Shown here in pieces: positions 40,156 to 49,859 of a DNA stretch of 51,962 nt. Source of the stretch: Aliidiomarina sanyensis (GTDB lineage Bacteria > Pseudomonadota > Gammaproteobacteria > Enterobacterales > Alteromonadaceae); the NCBI RefSeq assembly GCF_003987175.1, contig NZ_PIPM01000012.1, positions 1 through 51,962 on the forward strand, given 5' to 3'. The notes below the pieces were generated by a model, which ran no database searches, had not been told where the DNA came from, and saw nothing but the letters and a program-made list of their open reading frames with translations. Position 1 is the stretch's first letter. Each line of letters starts with the position of its first letter. A program made the translations under genes and the position numbers.

Positions 40156-40863
40156 ATGACAACTGACAGAGGCTCCATTGACTATAGACTGCAGGCCGTC
40201 AGACAACAAATTATCAATGCTGCTCAGCAAGTTAACCGAGATCCAAAGGACATTACACTGCTCGCTGTCAGCAAAACAAAGCCGATGACTATGATTCGTG
40301 AGGCTTATTTGAGCGGCCAACGGAGCTTTGGCGAAAATTACGTGCAAGAAGGCGTGCAGAAGATCAACGAGGCGACGGACTTGGGTGATATTGAATGGCA
40401 CTTCATCGGTCCTATTCAGTCCAACAAAACCAAAGATATCGCCCAGCACTTTCATTGGGTACACAGCATTGACCGAGAAAAAATTGCGCGGCGGCTAGAT
40501 GAGCAGCGTCCGCGCGAAAGCGGACCACTGAATGTTTTAATTCAAATCAATATTGATGATGAGCAAAGCAAAGCGGGTATCGCATTGAGTGAACTCAAGG
40601 CCTTGGCCACGTTCATTTCAAAATGCTCGAATCTTCGGTTACGCGGAATCATGGCAATACCTGCGGCAGATGCTTCGGAGAGCCAGCAAAAAAGTTCGTT
40701 CGCTGCGCTTTATAAAGCCTTTCAAGAATTAAAGACAACGCACCCAAACGTTGACACATTATCAATGGGAATGAGCAACGATCTTGATGCAGCGATAGCG
40801 CATGGATCGACCTTGGTACGCGTTGGCACCGCAATTTTTGGCGCACGGACTGAACAGAACTAA
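40156..40863 (+). CDS. yggS: PLP homeostasis protein YggS
   Basis: Pyridoxal-phosphate binding protein of the YggS/PROSC family that buffers PLP levels; no catalytic reaction is known. 235 residues from ATG 40156 (an earlier in-frame start at 40135 is less likely). The PLP lysine is in LLAVSKTKP; FGENYVQEG, WHFIGPIQSNK, VLIQINIDDEQSKAGI and LSMGMSNDLDAAIAHGSTLVRVG are conserved. First of yggS-proC-yggT-DUF4426. Confidence 0.94.
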   Translation: MTTDRGSIDYRLQAVRQQIINAAQQVNRDPKDITLLAVSKTKPMTMIREAYLSGQRSFGENYVQEGVQKINEATDLGDIEWHFIGPIQSNKTKDIAQHFHWVHSIDREKIARRLDEQRPRESGPLNVLIQINIDDEQSKAGIALSELKALATFISKCSNLRLRGIMAIPAADASESQQKSSFAALYKAFQELKTTHPNVDTLSMGMSNDLDAAIAHGSTLVRVGTAIFGARTEQN

Positions 40864-40911
40864 ACTACAGTTCAGTACAATCACGAGAGCAACAAACTAA
40901 AAGGAAAGACG

Positions 40912-41742
40912 ATGAGCGCAAAAGAAGTACGAACCATCGGATTTATCGGCGCAGGAAACATGCCACAGAGTATTCTTGGCGGCATGATCAAAGGTGGGTA
41001 CCCTGCGAAACACGTTCTCGCGAGCAATCCAAGCCGACCAAAGCTTGATTTGCTCGAGGAAAAATATGGTATTTACACCAGCCAAGATAATCATGAAATC
41101 GCGCGCAAAGCGGACGTCATTGTACTGAGTGTAAAGCCACAGCTTATGCGAGAAGTGTGTGAGGATCTCGCGGCACACGTGCCCGATTTAGACAAAAAAC
41201 TAATTGTCTCCATTGCCGCAGGACTTCGATTTGCTCGCTACTACGAATTCTTGGGGGATGACATCACGCTCATTCGCTGCATGCCGAATACGCCTTCATT
41301 GGTCGGTGCCGGCGTCTCGGGTCTCGTCGCGGATGGGAAAGCAACAACCGCGGATAAAGACTTTGTCACCCAAGTGTTCGACTATGTTGGCCTCACCATT
41401 TGGCTCGATGAGGAAGACGCAATTGATGTGTTAGGCGCTGTCGCTGGAAGCGGGCCTGCATACTTTTTTGAGTTTATGCATGGCTTGCAACGTGCCGCAG
41501 AAGAATTAGGCTTTGACGCAGAACAAGCCCGCGCCATGGTGCAACAAACCGCACTCGGGGCCGCCAAAATGGCCTGTGAAAGTGATTTATCACTCATCGA
41601 ACTGCGTAAGCAAGTCACGAGCAAAGGTGGTTCAACAGCGAAGGGAATTGAAGTCTATCAGAATGCGGAGCTCACCGATATTTCGAAACGGGCAGTTGAA
41701 GCTGCCGTGGCACGAAACCAAGAAATGGCAAAACTTTTTTAA
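40912..41742 (+). CDS. proC: Pyrroline-5-carboxylate reductase ProC
   Basis: Last step of proline synthesis, NAD(P)H-dependent reduction of pyrroline-5-carboxylate. 276 residues. Rossmann motif GFIGAGNMPQSILGGM at residues 9-24; VLSVKPQ; RCMPNTPSLVGAGVSG; and the C-terminal dimer domain with AGSGPAYFFEFMHGLQ and VTSKGGSTAKGI. RBS GGAAAG lies 3 bases before ATG. The two preceding enzymes, ProB and ProA, are encoded near the end of this same window. Confidence 0.96.
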   Translation: MSAKEVRTIGFIGAGNMPQSILGGMIKGGYPAKHVLASNPSRPKLDLLEEKYGIYTSQDNHEIARKADVIVLSVKPQLMREVCEDLAAHVPDLDKKLIVSIAAGLRFARYYEFLGDDITLIRCMPNTPSLVGAGVSGLVADGKATTADKDFVTQVFDYVGLTIWLDEEDAIDVLGAVAGSGPAYFFEFMHGLQRAAEELGFDAEQARAMVQQTALGAAKMACESDLSLIELRKQVTSKGGSTAKGIEVYQNAELTDISKRAVEAAVARNQEMAKLF

Positions 41743-41753
41743 GGATTACAGGC

Positions 41754-42284
41754 ATGAATAATGGGGCAACTTTTCTCATCCAAACGCTCTTTGATTTATA
41801 CATCATGGCAGTTATTTTGCGTATTTGGATGCAACTGGCACGAGTCGATTACTACAATCCGTTTTCACAATTTATCGTGAAAATTACCGGGCCAGTGCTC
41901 AACCCTTTGCGTCGACTTTTCCCTTCGATCGGGCGCTTCGATATCGCTGCCGCCTTCCTTGCGCTTGCACTGATGGCTCTTAAGTTCTTCATTCTCGTGC
42001 ACATGCAGCTGGGTCAGTTCCCATACTCGATCATTGATTTGTTGATTGCCTCGGTGCGCAATGTCCTCACGCTGACGCTACAGCTCATGTTCTGGATCTT
42101 GATTATCCGGGCCATTCTGAGTTGGTTCAGCCAAGGGCGCAATCCGATCGAATTTGTTTTTGCGCAGCTCACCGAACCGATGCTTGCGCCGATTCGTCGA
42201 ATCATTCCACCGATCGGCGGTCTGGACTTATCGGTGCTTGTGCTCATAATTATTGTGCAATTTGTTCGTATTTCTATCAGCTAA
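41754..42284 (+). CDS. yggT: YggT family membrane protein
   Basis: 176 residues with two copies of the YggT repeat, each a pair of membrane helices followed by a conserved proline/arginine stretch (GPVLNPLRRLFPSIGRFDIA and EPMLAPIRRIIPPIGGLDLS). Family members are tied to osmotic tolerance and, in the wider family, thylakoid/envelope organisation; no precise function. It starts 11 bases after proC, in the usual yggS-proC-yggT order. Confidence 0.92.
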   Translation: MNNGATFLIQTLFDLYIMAVILRIWMQLARVDYYNPFSQFIVKITGPVLNPLRRLFPSIGRFDIAAAFLALALMALKFFILVHMQLGQFPYSIIDLLIASVRNVLTLTLQLMFWILIIRAILSWFSQGRNPIEFVFAQLTEPMLAPIRRIIPPIGGLDLSVLVLIIIVQFVRISIS

Positions 42285-42295
42285 GGCGGTGAACT

Positions 42296-42766
42296 ATGCG
42301 CACCTCATGGCACTGTATACTCACTCGAATTGCTTGGGTTGTCACCCTTCTTGCACTCGCTCTCTTTTCTTGGAAAGCACAAGCTGACGCCCAAGGAGGT
42401 CAGTTTGAGCGATTTGGAAATTGGGAAGTGCACTACATTGCCTTCCCAAGCACTATGCTCTCGGCGGAGATCGCACAGCTCTACAACATTCGACGCAGCA
42501 ACTCTCGGGCGTTGATCAATATCTCGGTCCTTGATGCAGAAACCGAAGGGAAGCCGGGTCAACGGGTCAACTTGAGTGGATACGCTCTAAACAGCTTAGG
42601 GCAAAGACAGAACCTAACGTTCAGTCGTTTTATTGAAGACGCTGCGATTTACTACATTGCGGAAACGTCTCATGGAAATGAGGATCGCTTGCGGTTCTTT
42701 ATTACCATTCAGCACGGAGATCGAACGGAAGAGTTACGTTTTAGTCAGACGTTCTACCGAAATTAA
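42296..42766 (+). CDS. DUF4426 domain protein, exported
   Basis: 156 residues. The N-terminal signal segment (about 10-31, IAWVVTLLALALFSWKAQADA) is followed by the DUF4426 core: FERFGNWEVHYIAFPSTML, AQLYNIRRSNSRALINISVLD, and a final strand ending RFSQTFYRN. Often found directly after yggT in gammaproteobacteria, as here (11-base gap). Predicted periplasmic, possibly a lipoprotein-free beta-sandwich; function unknown. Confidence 0.85.
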   Translation: MRTSWHCILTRIAWVVTLLALALFSWKAQADAQGGQFERFGNWEVHYIAFPSTMLSAEIAQLYNIRRSNSRALINISVLDAETEGKPGQRVNLSGYALNSLGQRQNLTFSRFIEDAAIYYIAETSHGNEDRLRFFITIQHGDRTEELRFSQTFYRN

Positions 42767-44497
42767 TCAAAGTTCAACCGGTTTCACACCGACTTTTAGA
42801 ATGCGCCCATCGTCGTCGACTTCACGGGCCGTAAACATCAGGTTGCCAAGCTTGATATGATCACCTACGACCACACGACGGTGGAAGCGCTTCTTGAAGA
42901 TGTCATTGATCGACGTACTCAGGTCTTCGCCTCCGTCGTCGGGTAATACATAAAAGCCTGCCAAATCCGCCAATGTAATTTGCCCATTCAGAACAAAGTC
43001 ACCGAAGAAACTCTTCTTATTAATGCGCGAATTAGTACCGGTACTACCCAATACTTCGGAAATCTTGCTCATATCCTGTGTGCGGGCAAGAATCATCAAT
43101 GCGTCTCCGGGTTTGAGCATTGGATTGACCGCGCTACGGATCCACGCGTCTTCCCGAATCAGACCAATAAAGTCGGCCTCTCGAGGTAAGTTAATCTCAT
43201 CCCAGTGATGGTCAGCCGCCGCACTGTCATCGGTAATATTAAAAACCGCAACTTCCAGCACTTCACTCGCATGGACTGCATCCAGCGGTGTTCGATAATC
43301 CGGTTCCGGCTCAGCAGGAATCTCCAATCCCATTTTGCGCGCCACAAAGGCGATGCTCCAACCTTGGACCACGAGAGAAACCAATACGACCACAAAAGCG
43401 ATTTCAAAATACAGTTGCTGGTTTTCCAACCCCGCAATCCAAGGGAAAAGTGCCAAAACAATCGGCACAGCACCGCGCAGCCCAACCCAACTAATAAAGA
43501 ATTGATCGCGCCAAGGGAAGCGAAATGGAGCGAGACTGATAAAGACAGCAAGTGGTCGCGCAACAAAAATAAGAATCAGAGCCAGTGCCAAGGCTGGCAC
43601 GGCGATATCTAGAATAGATGATGGGGTCATCAAGATACCCAGCATCAAGAACATGACAATTTGCGAGAGCCATGCCAGACCATCATGAACCCGCAGGATA
43701 TGCATAACTTGGGGAAGTCGCGCATTTCCAACAAGATAGCCCATCAGGTAGACCGCTAAAAAACCGCTTCCCCCAAGCTGCGCGGTCAATCCAAAAGCCA
43801 GCACGCTTCCGGCAACCGCCAATAGTGGAAAGAATGATACGTGTAGCGACAATCGTTTACACAACATGACAAAGGCTTTACCCGCAGCAAAACCGACTGC
43901 TGCGCCCACCAAAGCTTGCTGTAAAAAGACCAGTACGACCGACGCATCCATGGGAGTATCCGGCATGGCGAGTACGCTGACCAAAGTAACGGTCAACATA
44001 ACCGCCATCGGATCGTTACTGCCCGATTCGATCTCTAAGGTCGCAGCAACCCGTTCTTTAATGCGTAATCGTTGGGATTGAAAAATCGAGAATACCGCGG
44101 CAGCATCGGTCGATCCCAAGATTGCACCAAGCAATAACCCTTCAACCCAGGAAAAGCCGAATAGGTAGGCGGCTCCTACCCCAGTAATTAAACAGGTAAT
44201 CACCACACCAACAGACGACAACATGGCGGCGGGCGCCAGTGCCACGCGAAAGCGTTCTGGATGCGTTCGTAAACCCCCATCGAACAAAATAATTACGAGG
44301 GCGACCGAACCGATGAGTAATGCAAGGTCAGGATTGTCGAATTGCAATCCGAGCAGCCCATCCTCACCCGCTAACATACCAAAGGAGAGGAACACAAGAA
44401 GCAGAGGCGCGCCCACACGCACGGAGAACTGCACTGCGAGAATACTCACAAATAGCAGGGCTCCAGCAATAAAGATCATTAGATTAACGGCATCCAT
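42767..44497 (-). CDS. cvrA: NhaP2/CvrA-type potassium (cation)/proton antiporter
   Basis: 576 residues. An N-terminal CPA1 exchanger with about 12-13 membrane helices (about 1-395) contains ILFDGGLRTHPERF, LLGAILGSTDAAAVFS and ESGSNDPMAVMLT; the adjacent Asp residues TDAA and NDP are the ion-binding sites. A cytoplasmic TrkA_C domain follows (about 410-485), then a C-terminal CorC_HlyC-like domain (about 490-576, LADFYVLPDD-like to VGVKPVEL). This architecture is that of NhaP2, which exports K+ in Vibrio. Tail-to-tail with DUF4426 with no gap. Confidence 0.9.
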   Translation of the reverse strand: MDAVNLMIFIAGALLFVSILAVQFSVRVGAPLLLVFLSFGMLAGEDGLLGLQFDNPDLALLIGSVALVIILFDGGLRTHPERFRVALAPAAMLSSVGVVITCLITGVGAAYLFGFSWVEGLLLGAILGSTDAAAVFSIFQSQRLRIKERVAATLEIESGSNDPMAVMLTVTLVSVLAMPDTPMDASVVLVFLQQALVGAAVGFAAGKAFVMLCKRLSLHVSFFPLLAVAGSVLAFGLTAQLGGSGFLAVYLMGYLVGNARLPQVMHILRVHDGLAWLSQIVMFLMLGILMTPSSILDIAVPALALALILIFVARPLAVFISLAPFRFPWRDQFFISWVGLRGAVPIVLALFPWIAGLENQQLYFEIAFVVVLVSLVVQGWSIAFVARKMGLEIPAEPEPDYRTPLDAVHASEVLEVAVFNITDDSAAADHHWDEINLPREADFIGLIREDAWIRSAVNPMLKPGDALMILARTQDMSKISEVLGSTGTNSRINKKSFFGDFVLNGQITLADLAGFYVLPDDGGEDLSTSINDIFKKRFHRRVVVGDHIKLGNLMFTAREVDDDGRILKVGVKPVEL

Positions 44498-44666
44498 GAC
44501 GGTATATGCATCCTCATGATGTCATCGTGTGGGCGATGAGTCCTGAATCGAGTTTCGATAATAACACAGGCGCGCAACTGCGCTATAATGGCGTCCTGAT
44601 TTTAATTGCCCGTTTCTGGCTCCCATACACCCAAGGGCAAATTATTGATATTAAGCAGGAAACCTT

Positions 44667-45278
44667 ATGAGTTCGCCAAAGCACACGCTCGTCCTGGCCA
44701 CGGGCAATCCTGGAAAAGTTACCGAGCTGTCCGATCTTCTCGCACCCTTTGGCTGGCACGTCACACCGCAGACGGAGCTTGGTGTTTCCGATGCGGACGA
44801 AACCGGGTTAACCTTTGTTGAGAACGCCATCATTAAGGCACGAAATGCTTGTATGGTGACTGGACTCCCGGCGCTGGCTGATGACTCAGGCTTGGCCGTT
44901 CATGCCCTCGGAGGCGCTCCAGGGATTTATTCTGCGCGTTATGCAGGTCCGAACGCCACAGATGCCGATAATGTTGAGAAACTGCTTGCGGCGATGACTG
45001 ATGTCCCTGATGGGGAGCGCACGGCTGAATTCCATTGTGTATTAGTCTGGATGCGAAGCGCCGATGATCCCACACCGCTGATTTGTCATGGCCGTTGGGC
45101 TGGAAAAATCGCACATGCGGCATCTGGCACTGGTGGCTTCGGCTACGATCCCATCTTTATCGCGAATGAGACAAATACCACGGCCGCAGAATTAAGCAAA
45201 GCCCAGAAGCGCGAACTGTCTCATCGAGGAAAGGCTTTGCGACTGTTGGCAAACCAGTTGGGCGAGCGTACGGCATGA
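44667..45278 (+). CDS. rdgB: XTP/dITP diphosphatase RdgB
   Basis: House-cleaning enzyme that hydrolyses ITP, dITP and XTP. 203 residues. [14 protein letters not shown] at the start, [40 protein letters not shown] and LSHRGKAL are family motifs in the right order. AGGAAACCTT precedes the ATG. A TATAAT stands at 44584-44589 without a convincing -35. It overlaps hemW by 4 bases, as in E. coli. Confidence 0.96.
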   Translation: MSSPKHTLVLATGNPGKVTELSDLLAPFGWHVTPQTELGVSDADETGLTFVENAIIKARNACMVTGLPALADDSGLAVHALGGAPGIYSARYAGPNATDADNVEKLLAAMTDVPDGERTAEFHCVLVWMRSADDPTPLICHGRWAGKIAHAASGTGGFGYDPIFIANETNTTAAELSKAQKRELSHRGKALRLLANQLGERTA

Positions 45279-46438
45279 GTGGCTCGCATCCTCTCTTACT
45301 CCCACCACTCAGTCTGTATATTCATATTCCTTGGTGTGTGCAGAAATGTCCGTATTGCGACTTTAACTCACACGCCCAACCGGATGTCATTCCGGAGCAG
45401 GCCTATATCGCACGGTTAATTGACGATCTCGAAGCCGACTTGCACTACGTTCAAGACCGCTCGCTCACCTCGATCTTTATTGGAGGCGGCACCCCAAGCT
45501 TATTTTCCGCAGAGGGCATTGCAAAGCTCCTTGCGCAAGTAAAAGCGCGTATTCCCTTTGCTGAGGACATCGAGATAACCCTTGAGGCAAACCCTGGCAC
45601 CTTCGAAACCGAACGCTTTTCCGGATTTGTGGACGCGGGTGTCAATCGTTTGTCGATTGGGGTGCAATCCTTGCAAGCGCATCAATTACAGCGATTGGGA
45701 AGAATTCATGACCCAATCCAAGCGAAGACGGCGGCGCATCACGCTGCAAAAATCCCACTCCACTCATTCAATCTCGACCTTATGCACGGATTGCCGGATC
45801 AAACGCTAACCTCTGCGATGGGTGATCTTGATGGCATCATTGCACTCTCCCCACCTCATATTTCGTGGTACCAGCTCACCATTGAGCCGAACACATTGTT
45901 TGCTAGCAAGCCCCCCGTATTGCCTGACGACGATACGCTGTGGGCAATTTATGAGCAGGGCCATCAGCGCCTTGCCGCAGCAGGCTATGAGCAATATGAA
46001 GTCAGCGCCTACGGAAAACCAGGGCACCGCGGTCGACACAATATCAACTATTGGCAGTTTGGCGATTACTTAGGCATCGGTTGTGGAGCGCACGGCAAGA
46101 TTACGCGTCCTGAAGAGCAAGATATAATCCGTACTGAAAAGGTAAAACATCCTCGGGGTTATTTGGATTTGACCCGTGACATGACCTTCAAACGTTGGAC
46201 GGTAACCGAGAGTGACCGGACCTTTGAATATTTTATGAATCGACTTCGGTTGCTTGAGCCCGTACCAAAGCACGAGTTTTCAGAGCGGACGGGTTTATCA
46301 ATTGGGGTTGCTGAACGAGCGCTTGAGCGAGCCATCGTCGGAGGCTACTTAGACGATCAGGGCACAACGTGGCAAACAACCGCCCAAGGGCGGTTGTACC
46401 TGAACCATGTATTGACGGAGTTACTTGAAACCGATTAG
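45275..46438 (+). CDS. hemW: Heme chaperone HemW
   Basis: Radical-SAM family protein once thought to be a coproporphyrinogen oxidase, now known to bind and deliver heme. 387 residues. The 4Fe-4S motif CX3CX2C is at Cys21, Cys25 and Cys28. [18 protein letters not shown] and RLSIGVQS follow. The HemW-specific HNxxYW motif (RHNINYW) near 257 separates it from HemN. The start overlaps the rdgB stop (ATGA). Its stop overlaps that of trmB by 4 bases. Confidence 0.93.
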   Translation: MSGSHPLLLPPLSLYIHIPWCVQKCPYCDFNSHAQPDVIPEQAYIARLIDDLEADLHYVQDRSLTSIFIGGGTPSLFSAEGIAKLLAQVKARIPFAEDIEITLEANPGTFETERFSGFVDAGVNRLSIGVQSLQAHQLQRLGRIHDPIQAKTAAHHAAKIPLHSFNLDLMHGLPDQTLTSAMGDLDGIIALSPPHISWYQLTIEPNTLFASKPPVLPDDDTLWAIYEQGHQRLAAAGYEQYEVSAYGKPGHRGRHNINYWQFGDYLGIGCGAHGKITRPEEQDIIRTEKVKHPRGYLDLTRDMTFKRWTVTESDRTFEYFMNRLRLLEPVPKHEFSERTGLSIGVAERALERAIVGGYLDDQGTTWQTTAQGRLYLNHVLTELLETD

Positions 46439-47151
46439 ATCGCGGTGAATTTAAGATCCCAAACACCATGTCCGAGCCGATGCCCGCGTTTTTCAAACTT
46501 GGTTAATGGGCGCTCTTCGGGACGCGGAATAAAGGTTCCGTCAACTGATTGGTTTTCATACCCGGGAGCCTCTCGCATTACCTCGAGCATATGTTCTGCG
46601 TAGTTTTCCCAATCGGTTGCGAGGTGCAGTACTCCGCCCAATTTTAATTTGCGACGCAGTAACGCCACAAGTTCTGGTTGAATTAGACGGCGTTTGTGGT
46701 GACGCTTTTTATGCCAGGGATCCGGGAAAAAAATTTGAACGCGGCTTAAACTTCCATCCAAGATACTTTGTTCGAGCACTTCCACCGCGTCATGCTCCAT
46801 GACGCGCAAGTTTTTCACGTTTTGAGATTCGGCCTCGAGCAAACACGCCCCCACGCCCGGGCGGTGAACCTCAATCCCAACATAGTTTTCTTCCGGCGCG
46901 GCTTTCGCCATAGCAACCAATGAGTGCCCCATCCCAAAACCAATCTCAAGCACGACAGGTTGGTCATTCCCAAAGATTTCATTGAAATGAATCGATTGCC
47001 CATCAAAATCGATGCCCATCGTTGGCCATTGACGTTCCAGCGCCCCCGCCTGACCTTTGGTCAAACGGCCCTCTCGGCGAACAAAACTACGAATTTTTCG
47101 GATATATACATCGGCGCGTGGCGCGTCAGGTGCTGATTTGTGCTCTGTCAT
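46435..47151 (-). CDS. trmB: tRNA (guanine-N7)-methyltransferase TrmB
   Basis: Makes m7G46 in tRNAs. 238 residues. SAM site [16 protein letters not shown] near 69-84, [13 protein letters not shown], and the tRNA/guanine region [16 protein letters not shown] near 140-155; [11 protein letters not shown] and [17 protein letters not shown] close the protein. Divergent from mutY, as in E. coli, with 95 bases between. Confidence 0.96.
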   Translation of the reverse strand: MTEHKSAPDAPRADVYIRKIRSFVRREGRLTKGQAGALERQWPTMGIDFDGQSIHFNEIFGNDQPVVLEIGFGMGHSLVAMAKAAPEENYVGIEVHRPGVGACLLEAESQNVKNLRVMEHDAVEVLEQSILDGSLSRVQIFFPDPWHKKRHHKRRLIQPELVALLRRKLKLGGVLHLATDWENYAEHMLEVMREAPGYENQSVDGTFIPRPEERPLTKFEKRGHRLGHGVWDLKFTAI

Positions 47152-47246
47152 TGACGGTGAACCTGTTACACTGGCTAAACTAGCAATTCAGTAATGATGG
47201 AATTAAGGGTCGCCATTATGCAATCTGGCGGCGGAAAAACAAGCAA

Positions 47247-48263
47247 ATGTCCAAAATTGCCCCGAAAATCTTCGCCACGCGTGTCCTCACTTGGCAAAAA
47301 CACCATGGCCGCCACGATTTGCCTTGGCAAAATCCCCCGACACCCTACCGGGTGCTGGTCTCCGAGATTATGCTCCAGCAAACGCAAGTAAGCACGGTTA
47401 TCCCCTACTTTGAACGATGGATGGCGCGTTTCCCGACCCTTGAACACTTAGCAAACGCTACTGAAGATGAGGTTATGGCGCTATGGCAGGGGTTAGGATA
47501 TTACTCGAGAGCCCGCAACTTGCACAAAGCCGCTCGTTTTATCATTGGCGAGTATCAAGGAAAGTTTCCAACGGAGCTCGCCGACATCCAGAAGATTCCG
47601 GGAGTGGGACGATATACCGCAGGGGCCATTCGGTCCTTCGCATTTGATGCTTATGGCCCCATTGTTGATGGTAACGTCCGACGGTTATTTTGCCGCTTTT
47701 TTGGTATAGAAGGCATTCCATCAACGGCCGCTGTAAATAATCAGCTCTGGCAACTTGCAGAAGATTATACGCCTGCGACGGACAATCGTCGTTTTGCCCA
47801 AGGGCTTCTGGATTTGGGTGCGACATGCTGCACCCCGCGCGCTCCTAACTGTAAAGAATGTCCGCTGCACGAATCCTGTTATGCGCTGAAAACACAGCAG
47901 ATCGATCAATTGCCGACTCCCAAACAAAAGCAAGTGACACCCGTGCGTCCTGGGCATTTTCTCTGGTCAGGCAATCAACATTCCATTTTCTTACAAAAAC
48001 GCCCTGAACGCGGAATCTGGGCGTCACTATGGTGCCTACCTGAGGTCCAATCCCCTCCCACAGATGCGACATTAGTGGGTGAGTTTGAGCATACATTTAG
48101 CCACTATAAACTCATTGCAAAGGTGTGGCGCGAAAAAACGCAGCAAGTAAATGAATCGCAGGAAGGTACACACGTCAGTTACAATGAACTGAGCGCTTTC
48201 GGATTGCCGGCGCCCATTCGAAAATTTATTCAGGCTCAACGTCAAATCCCAAATCACACGTGA
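47247..48263 (+). CDS. mutY: Adenine DNA glycosylase MutY
   Basis: Removes adenine paired with 8-oxoguanine. 338 residues. Catalytic Glu40 in SEIMLQQTQV, helix-hairpin-helix IPGVGRYTAGA (about 117-127), catalytic Asp141 in VDGNVRRL, and the iron-sulfur loop Cys195-X6-Cys202-X2-Cys205-X5-Cys211. The C-terminal NUDIX-like 8-oxoG recognition domain is about 230-330 (RGIWASLWCLPE, FSHYKL). A TTGACG at 47151 and TAAACT at 47176 may be its promoter, but the spacer of 19 is long. Confidence 0.96.
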   Translation: MSKIAPKIFATRVLTWQKHHGRHDLPWQNPPTPYRVLVSEIMLQQTQVSTVIPYFERWMARFPTLEHLANATEDEVMALWQGLGYYSRARNLHKAARFIIGEYQGKFPTELADIQKIPGVGRYTAGAIRSFAFDAYGPIVDGNVRRLFCRFFGIEGIPSTAAVNNQLWQLAEDYTPATDNRRFAQGLLDLGATCCTPRAPNCKECPLHESCYALKTQQIDQLPTPKQKQVTPVRPGHFLWSGNQHSIFLQKRPERGIWASLWCLPEVQSPPTDATLVGEFEHTFSHYKLIAKVWREKTQQVNESQEGTHVSYNELSAFGLPAPIRKFIQAQRQIPNHT

Positions 48264-48320
48264 CGTGATCGCCGGTTTTTTCGCGCTTTGAAGAAAACAT
48301 ATGAACTACAGAGGTTAAAC

Positions 48321-48593
48321 ATGACAAGAACTGTTTATTGTCAAAGACTTAAGAAAGAATCTGAGGGTTTAGATTTTCAAATGTATCCCGGGGAGCTCGG
48401 AGCGCGTATTTATGCAAATATTTCGAAAGAAGCCTGGGCTCAATGGCAAGCTAAGCAAACCATGCTTATCAACGAAAAGCGCTTGAATCTAATGGATCCG
48501 GAAGCTCGGAAGTTTCTAGAAAAGGAAATGATTGCATTTTTATTCGAAGGCAAAGATGTAGAAATAGAAGGGTATGTACCTCCTGAAAAATAA
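48321..48593 (+). CDS. yggX: Fe(2+)-trafficking protein YggX
   Basis: Small cytosolic protein protecting iron-sulfur enzymes and MutY activity from oxidative damage. 90 residues, starting [10 protein letters not shown] with the conserved Cys7. [37 protein letters not shown] and [13 protein letters not shown] match E. coli almost word for word. AGAGG 7 bases before ATG 48321 fixes the start; an in-frame ATG at 48288 is not needed. Follows mutY by 57 bases, the usual pair. Confidence 0.95.
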   Translation: MTRTVYCQRLKKESEGLDFQMYPGELGARIYANISKEAWAQWQAKQTMLINEKRLNLMDPEARKFLEKEMIAFLFEGKDVEIEGYVPPEK

Positions 48594-48683
48594 GGGATAC
48601 AGCGACATCACTTATAAAAATGTGATGAATTGTACGTATAGAGAATGAAAATGCCATTTACAGCCATTTAACTCGCTGCTCGG

Positions 48684-48712
48684 TGGTTAAAAAAGACTCC
48701 CTGTGCTAGACT
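48684..48712 (+). promoter_or_regulatory. Possible proBA promoter
   Basis: TGGTTA (48684-48689), a 17-base spacer and TAGACT (48707-48712) preceded by TG one base away (an extended -10). Transcription would start near 48719, 25 bases before the proB ATG. The left arm of an inverted repeat (48694-48704) falls inside the spacer. Confidence 0.45.
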
Positions 48713-48741
48713 GCGCGCCTCGATTGACTAACAGGGAGTCT
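48694..48741 (+). promoter_or_regulatory. Perfect 11-bp inverted repeat covering the proB ribosome-binding site
   Basis: AGACTCCCTGT (48694-48704) and ACAGGGAGTCT (48731-48741) are exact reverse complements 26 bases apart. The right arm holds the proB Shine-Dalgarno GGGAG and ends two bases before the ATG. If transcribed as a whole it would hide the RBS in a hairpin; if transcription starts at about 48719 it would act only as DNA, for example as an operator. Confidence 0.55.
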
Positions 48742-48743
48742 CT

Positions 48744-49859
48744 ATGAAAATCCCAGCCTGGCGGAGAGCAGTCATCAAGGTCGGCAGTGCTCTTATCGCG
48801 CCAGATGGAAACGGGTGCAGTTCAAAATATCTTCTCGCCATCGCTCGCTTCATTAATGAATGCCGTGAGCGCGGACAAGAAATTGTCCTGGTGTCTTCTG
48901 GATCCGTTGCAGCAGGCCGACATCATTTCGAATTCGAGCACAACAATGTGCCCGTCGTTCTCAAAAAAGCAATGGCCGCGGTGGGTCAAACTCACGTTAT
49001 GGAGAGCTGGCAACGCTTCTTTGATTTCCCCTGTGCTCAGGTATTGATGACGCACGATGATCTCCGAGATCGTGAGCGTTACATTAGCATCCGGAATTCC
49101 GTCAATACTTTGCTTGAGCATGGCATCATGCCAATCGCCAATGAAAATGATGCACTCGCGACCGATGACCTGAAAGTGGGTGACAACGACAATCTAGCAG
49201 CCATGGTTGCAACCGTCGTCGATGCCGACGCCCTCTTTATCTGTAGCGACATTGATGGATTGTTCGATAAAGATCCAAAAAAGCACAAAGACGCAACTCT
49301 GATGCCTGTTGTCGAGGAAATCGACGAAAGCATTTACGCACTTGCAGGTGGTTCTGCAAGTGCTGTCGGTACCGGAGGTATGCGCACCAAAGTCGAGGCC
49401 GCAGAGAAAGCCACGGCACACGGTATTGATACCTATATTTTAAACGGCCGGAAAGGCAGCAAGTTTGAAGTCTTGCTACGTAACGAAAACCCAGGAACGC
49501 TGTTTAAAGCCAAAGAAAACCCGTTGAGCAACAAGAAGCATTGGTTACGCCATACCCTCATCGCCCAAGGCGAGGTCTTGGTAGACTCCGGTGCCGTCAG
49601 CGCATTGCGTGCAGATGGTGCGTCGTTGTTGAGCTCGGGTATCGTCGATATACAAGGAAACTTCGATCGCGGCGATGCAGTACTCATCCGCAGTGCAGAA
49701 AACATGGAAACGATCGCAAAAGGCATCTGCCGATACAGCTCCCATGAGCTTATTCATATCAAAGGACAATCCGGCAGCGCCATCGCTGAAGCATACGGCT
49801 ATAGCCCAATCAGCGAAGTCATTCACCGCGACGATTTAATGTTATGGAGTAAAAAATGA
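48744..49859 (+). CDS. proB: Glutamate 5-kinase ProB
   Basis: First and feedback-controlled step of proline synthesis, phosphorylating glutamate. 371 residues. Amino-acid kinase domain (about 5-260: VIKVGSALI, VSSGSVAAGRHHF, PIANENDALATDD, VGDNDNLAAMVA, VGTGGMRTKVEAA) plus the C-terminal PUA domain (about 280-365). The start follows GGGAG by 4 bases, inside the inverted repeat described above. Overlaps proA by 4 bases (ATGA). Confidence 0.96.
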   Translation: MKIPAWRRAVIKVGSALIAPDGNGCSSKYLLAIARFINECRERGQEIVLVSSGSVAAGRHHFEFEHNNVPVVLKKAMAAVGQTHVMESWQRFFDFPCAQVLMTHDDLRDRERYISIRNSVNTLLEHGIMPIANENDALATDDLKVGDNDNLAAMVATVVDADALFICSDIDGLFDKDPKKHKDATLMPVVEEIDESIYALAGGSASAVGTGGMRTKVEAAEKATAHGIDTYILNGRKGSKFEVLLRNENPGTLFKAKENPLSNKKHWLRHTLIAQGEVLVDSGAVSALRADGASLLSSGIVDIQGNFDRGDAVLIRSAENMETIAKGICRYSSHELIHIKGQSGSAIAEAYGYSPISEVIHRDDLMLWSKK

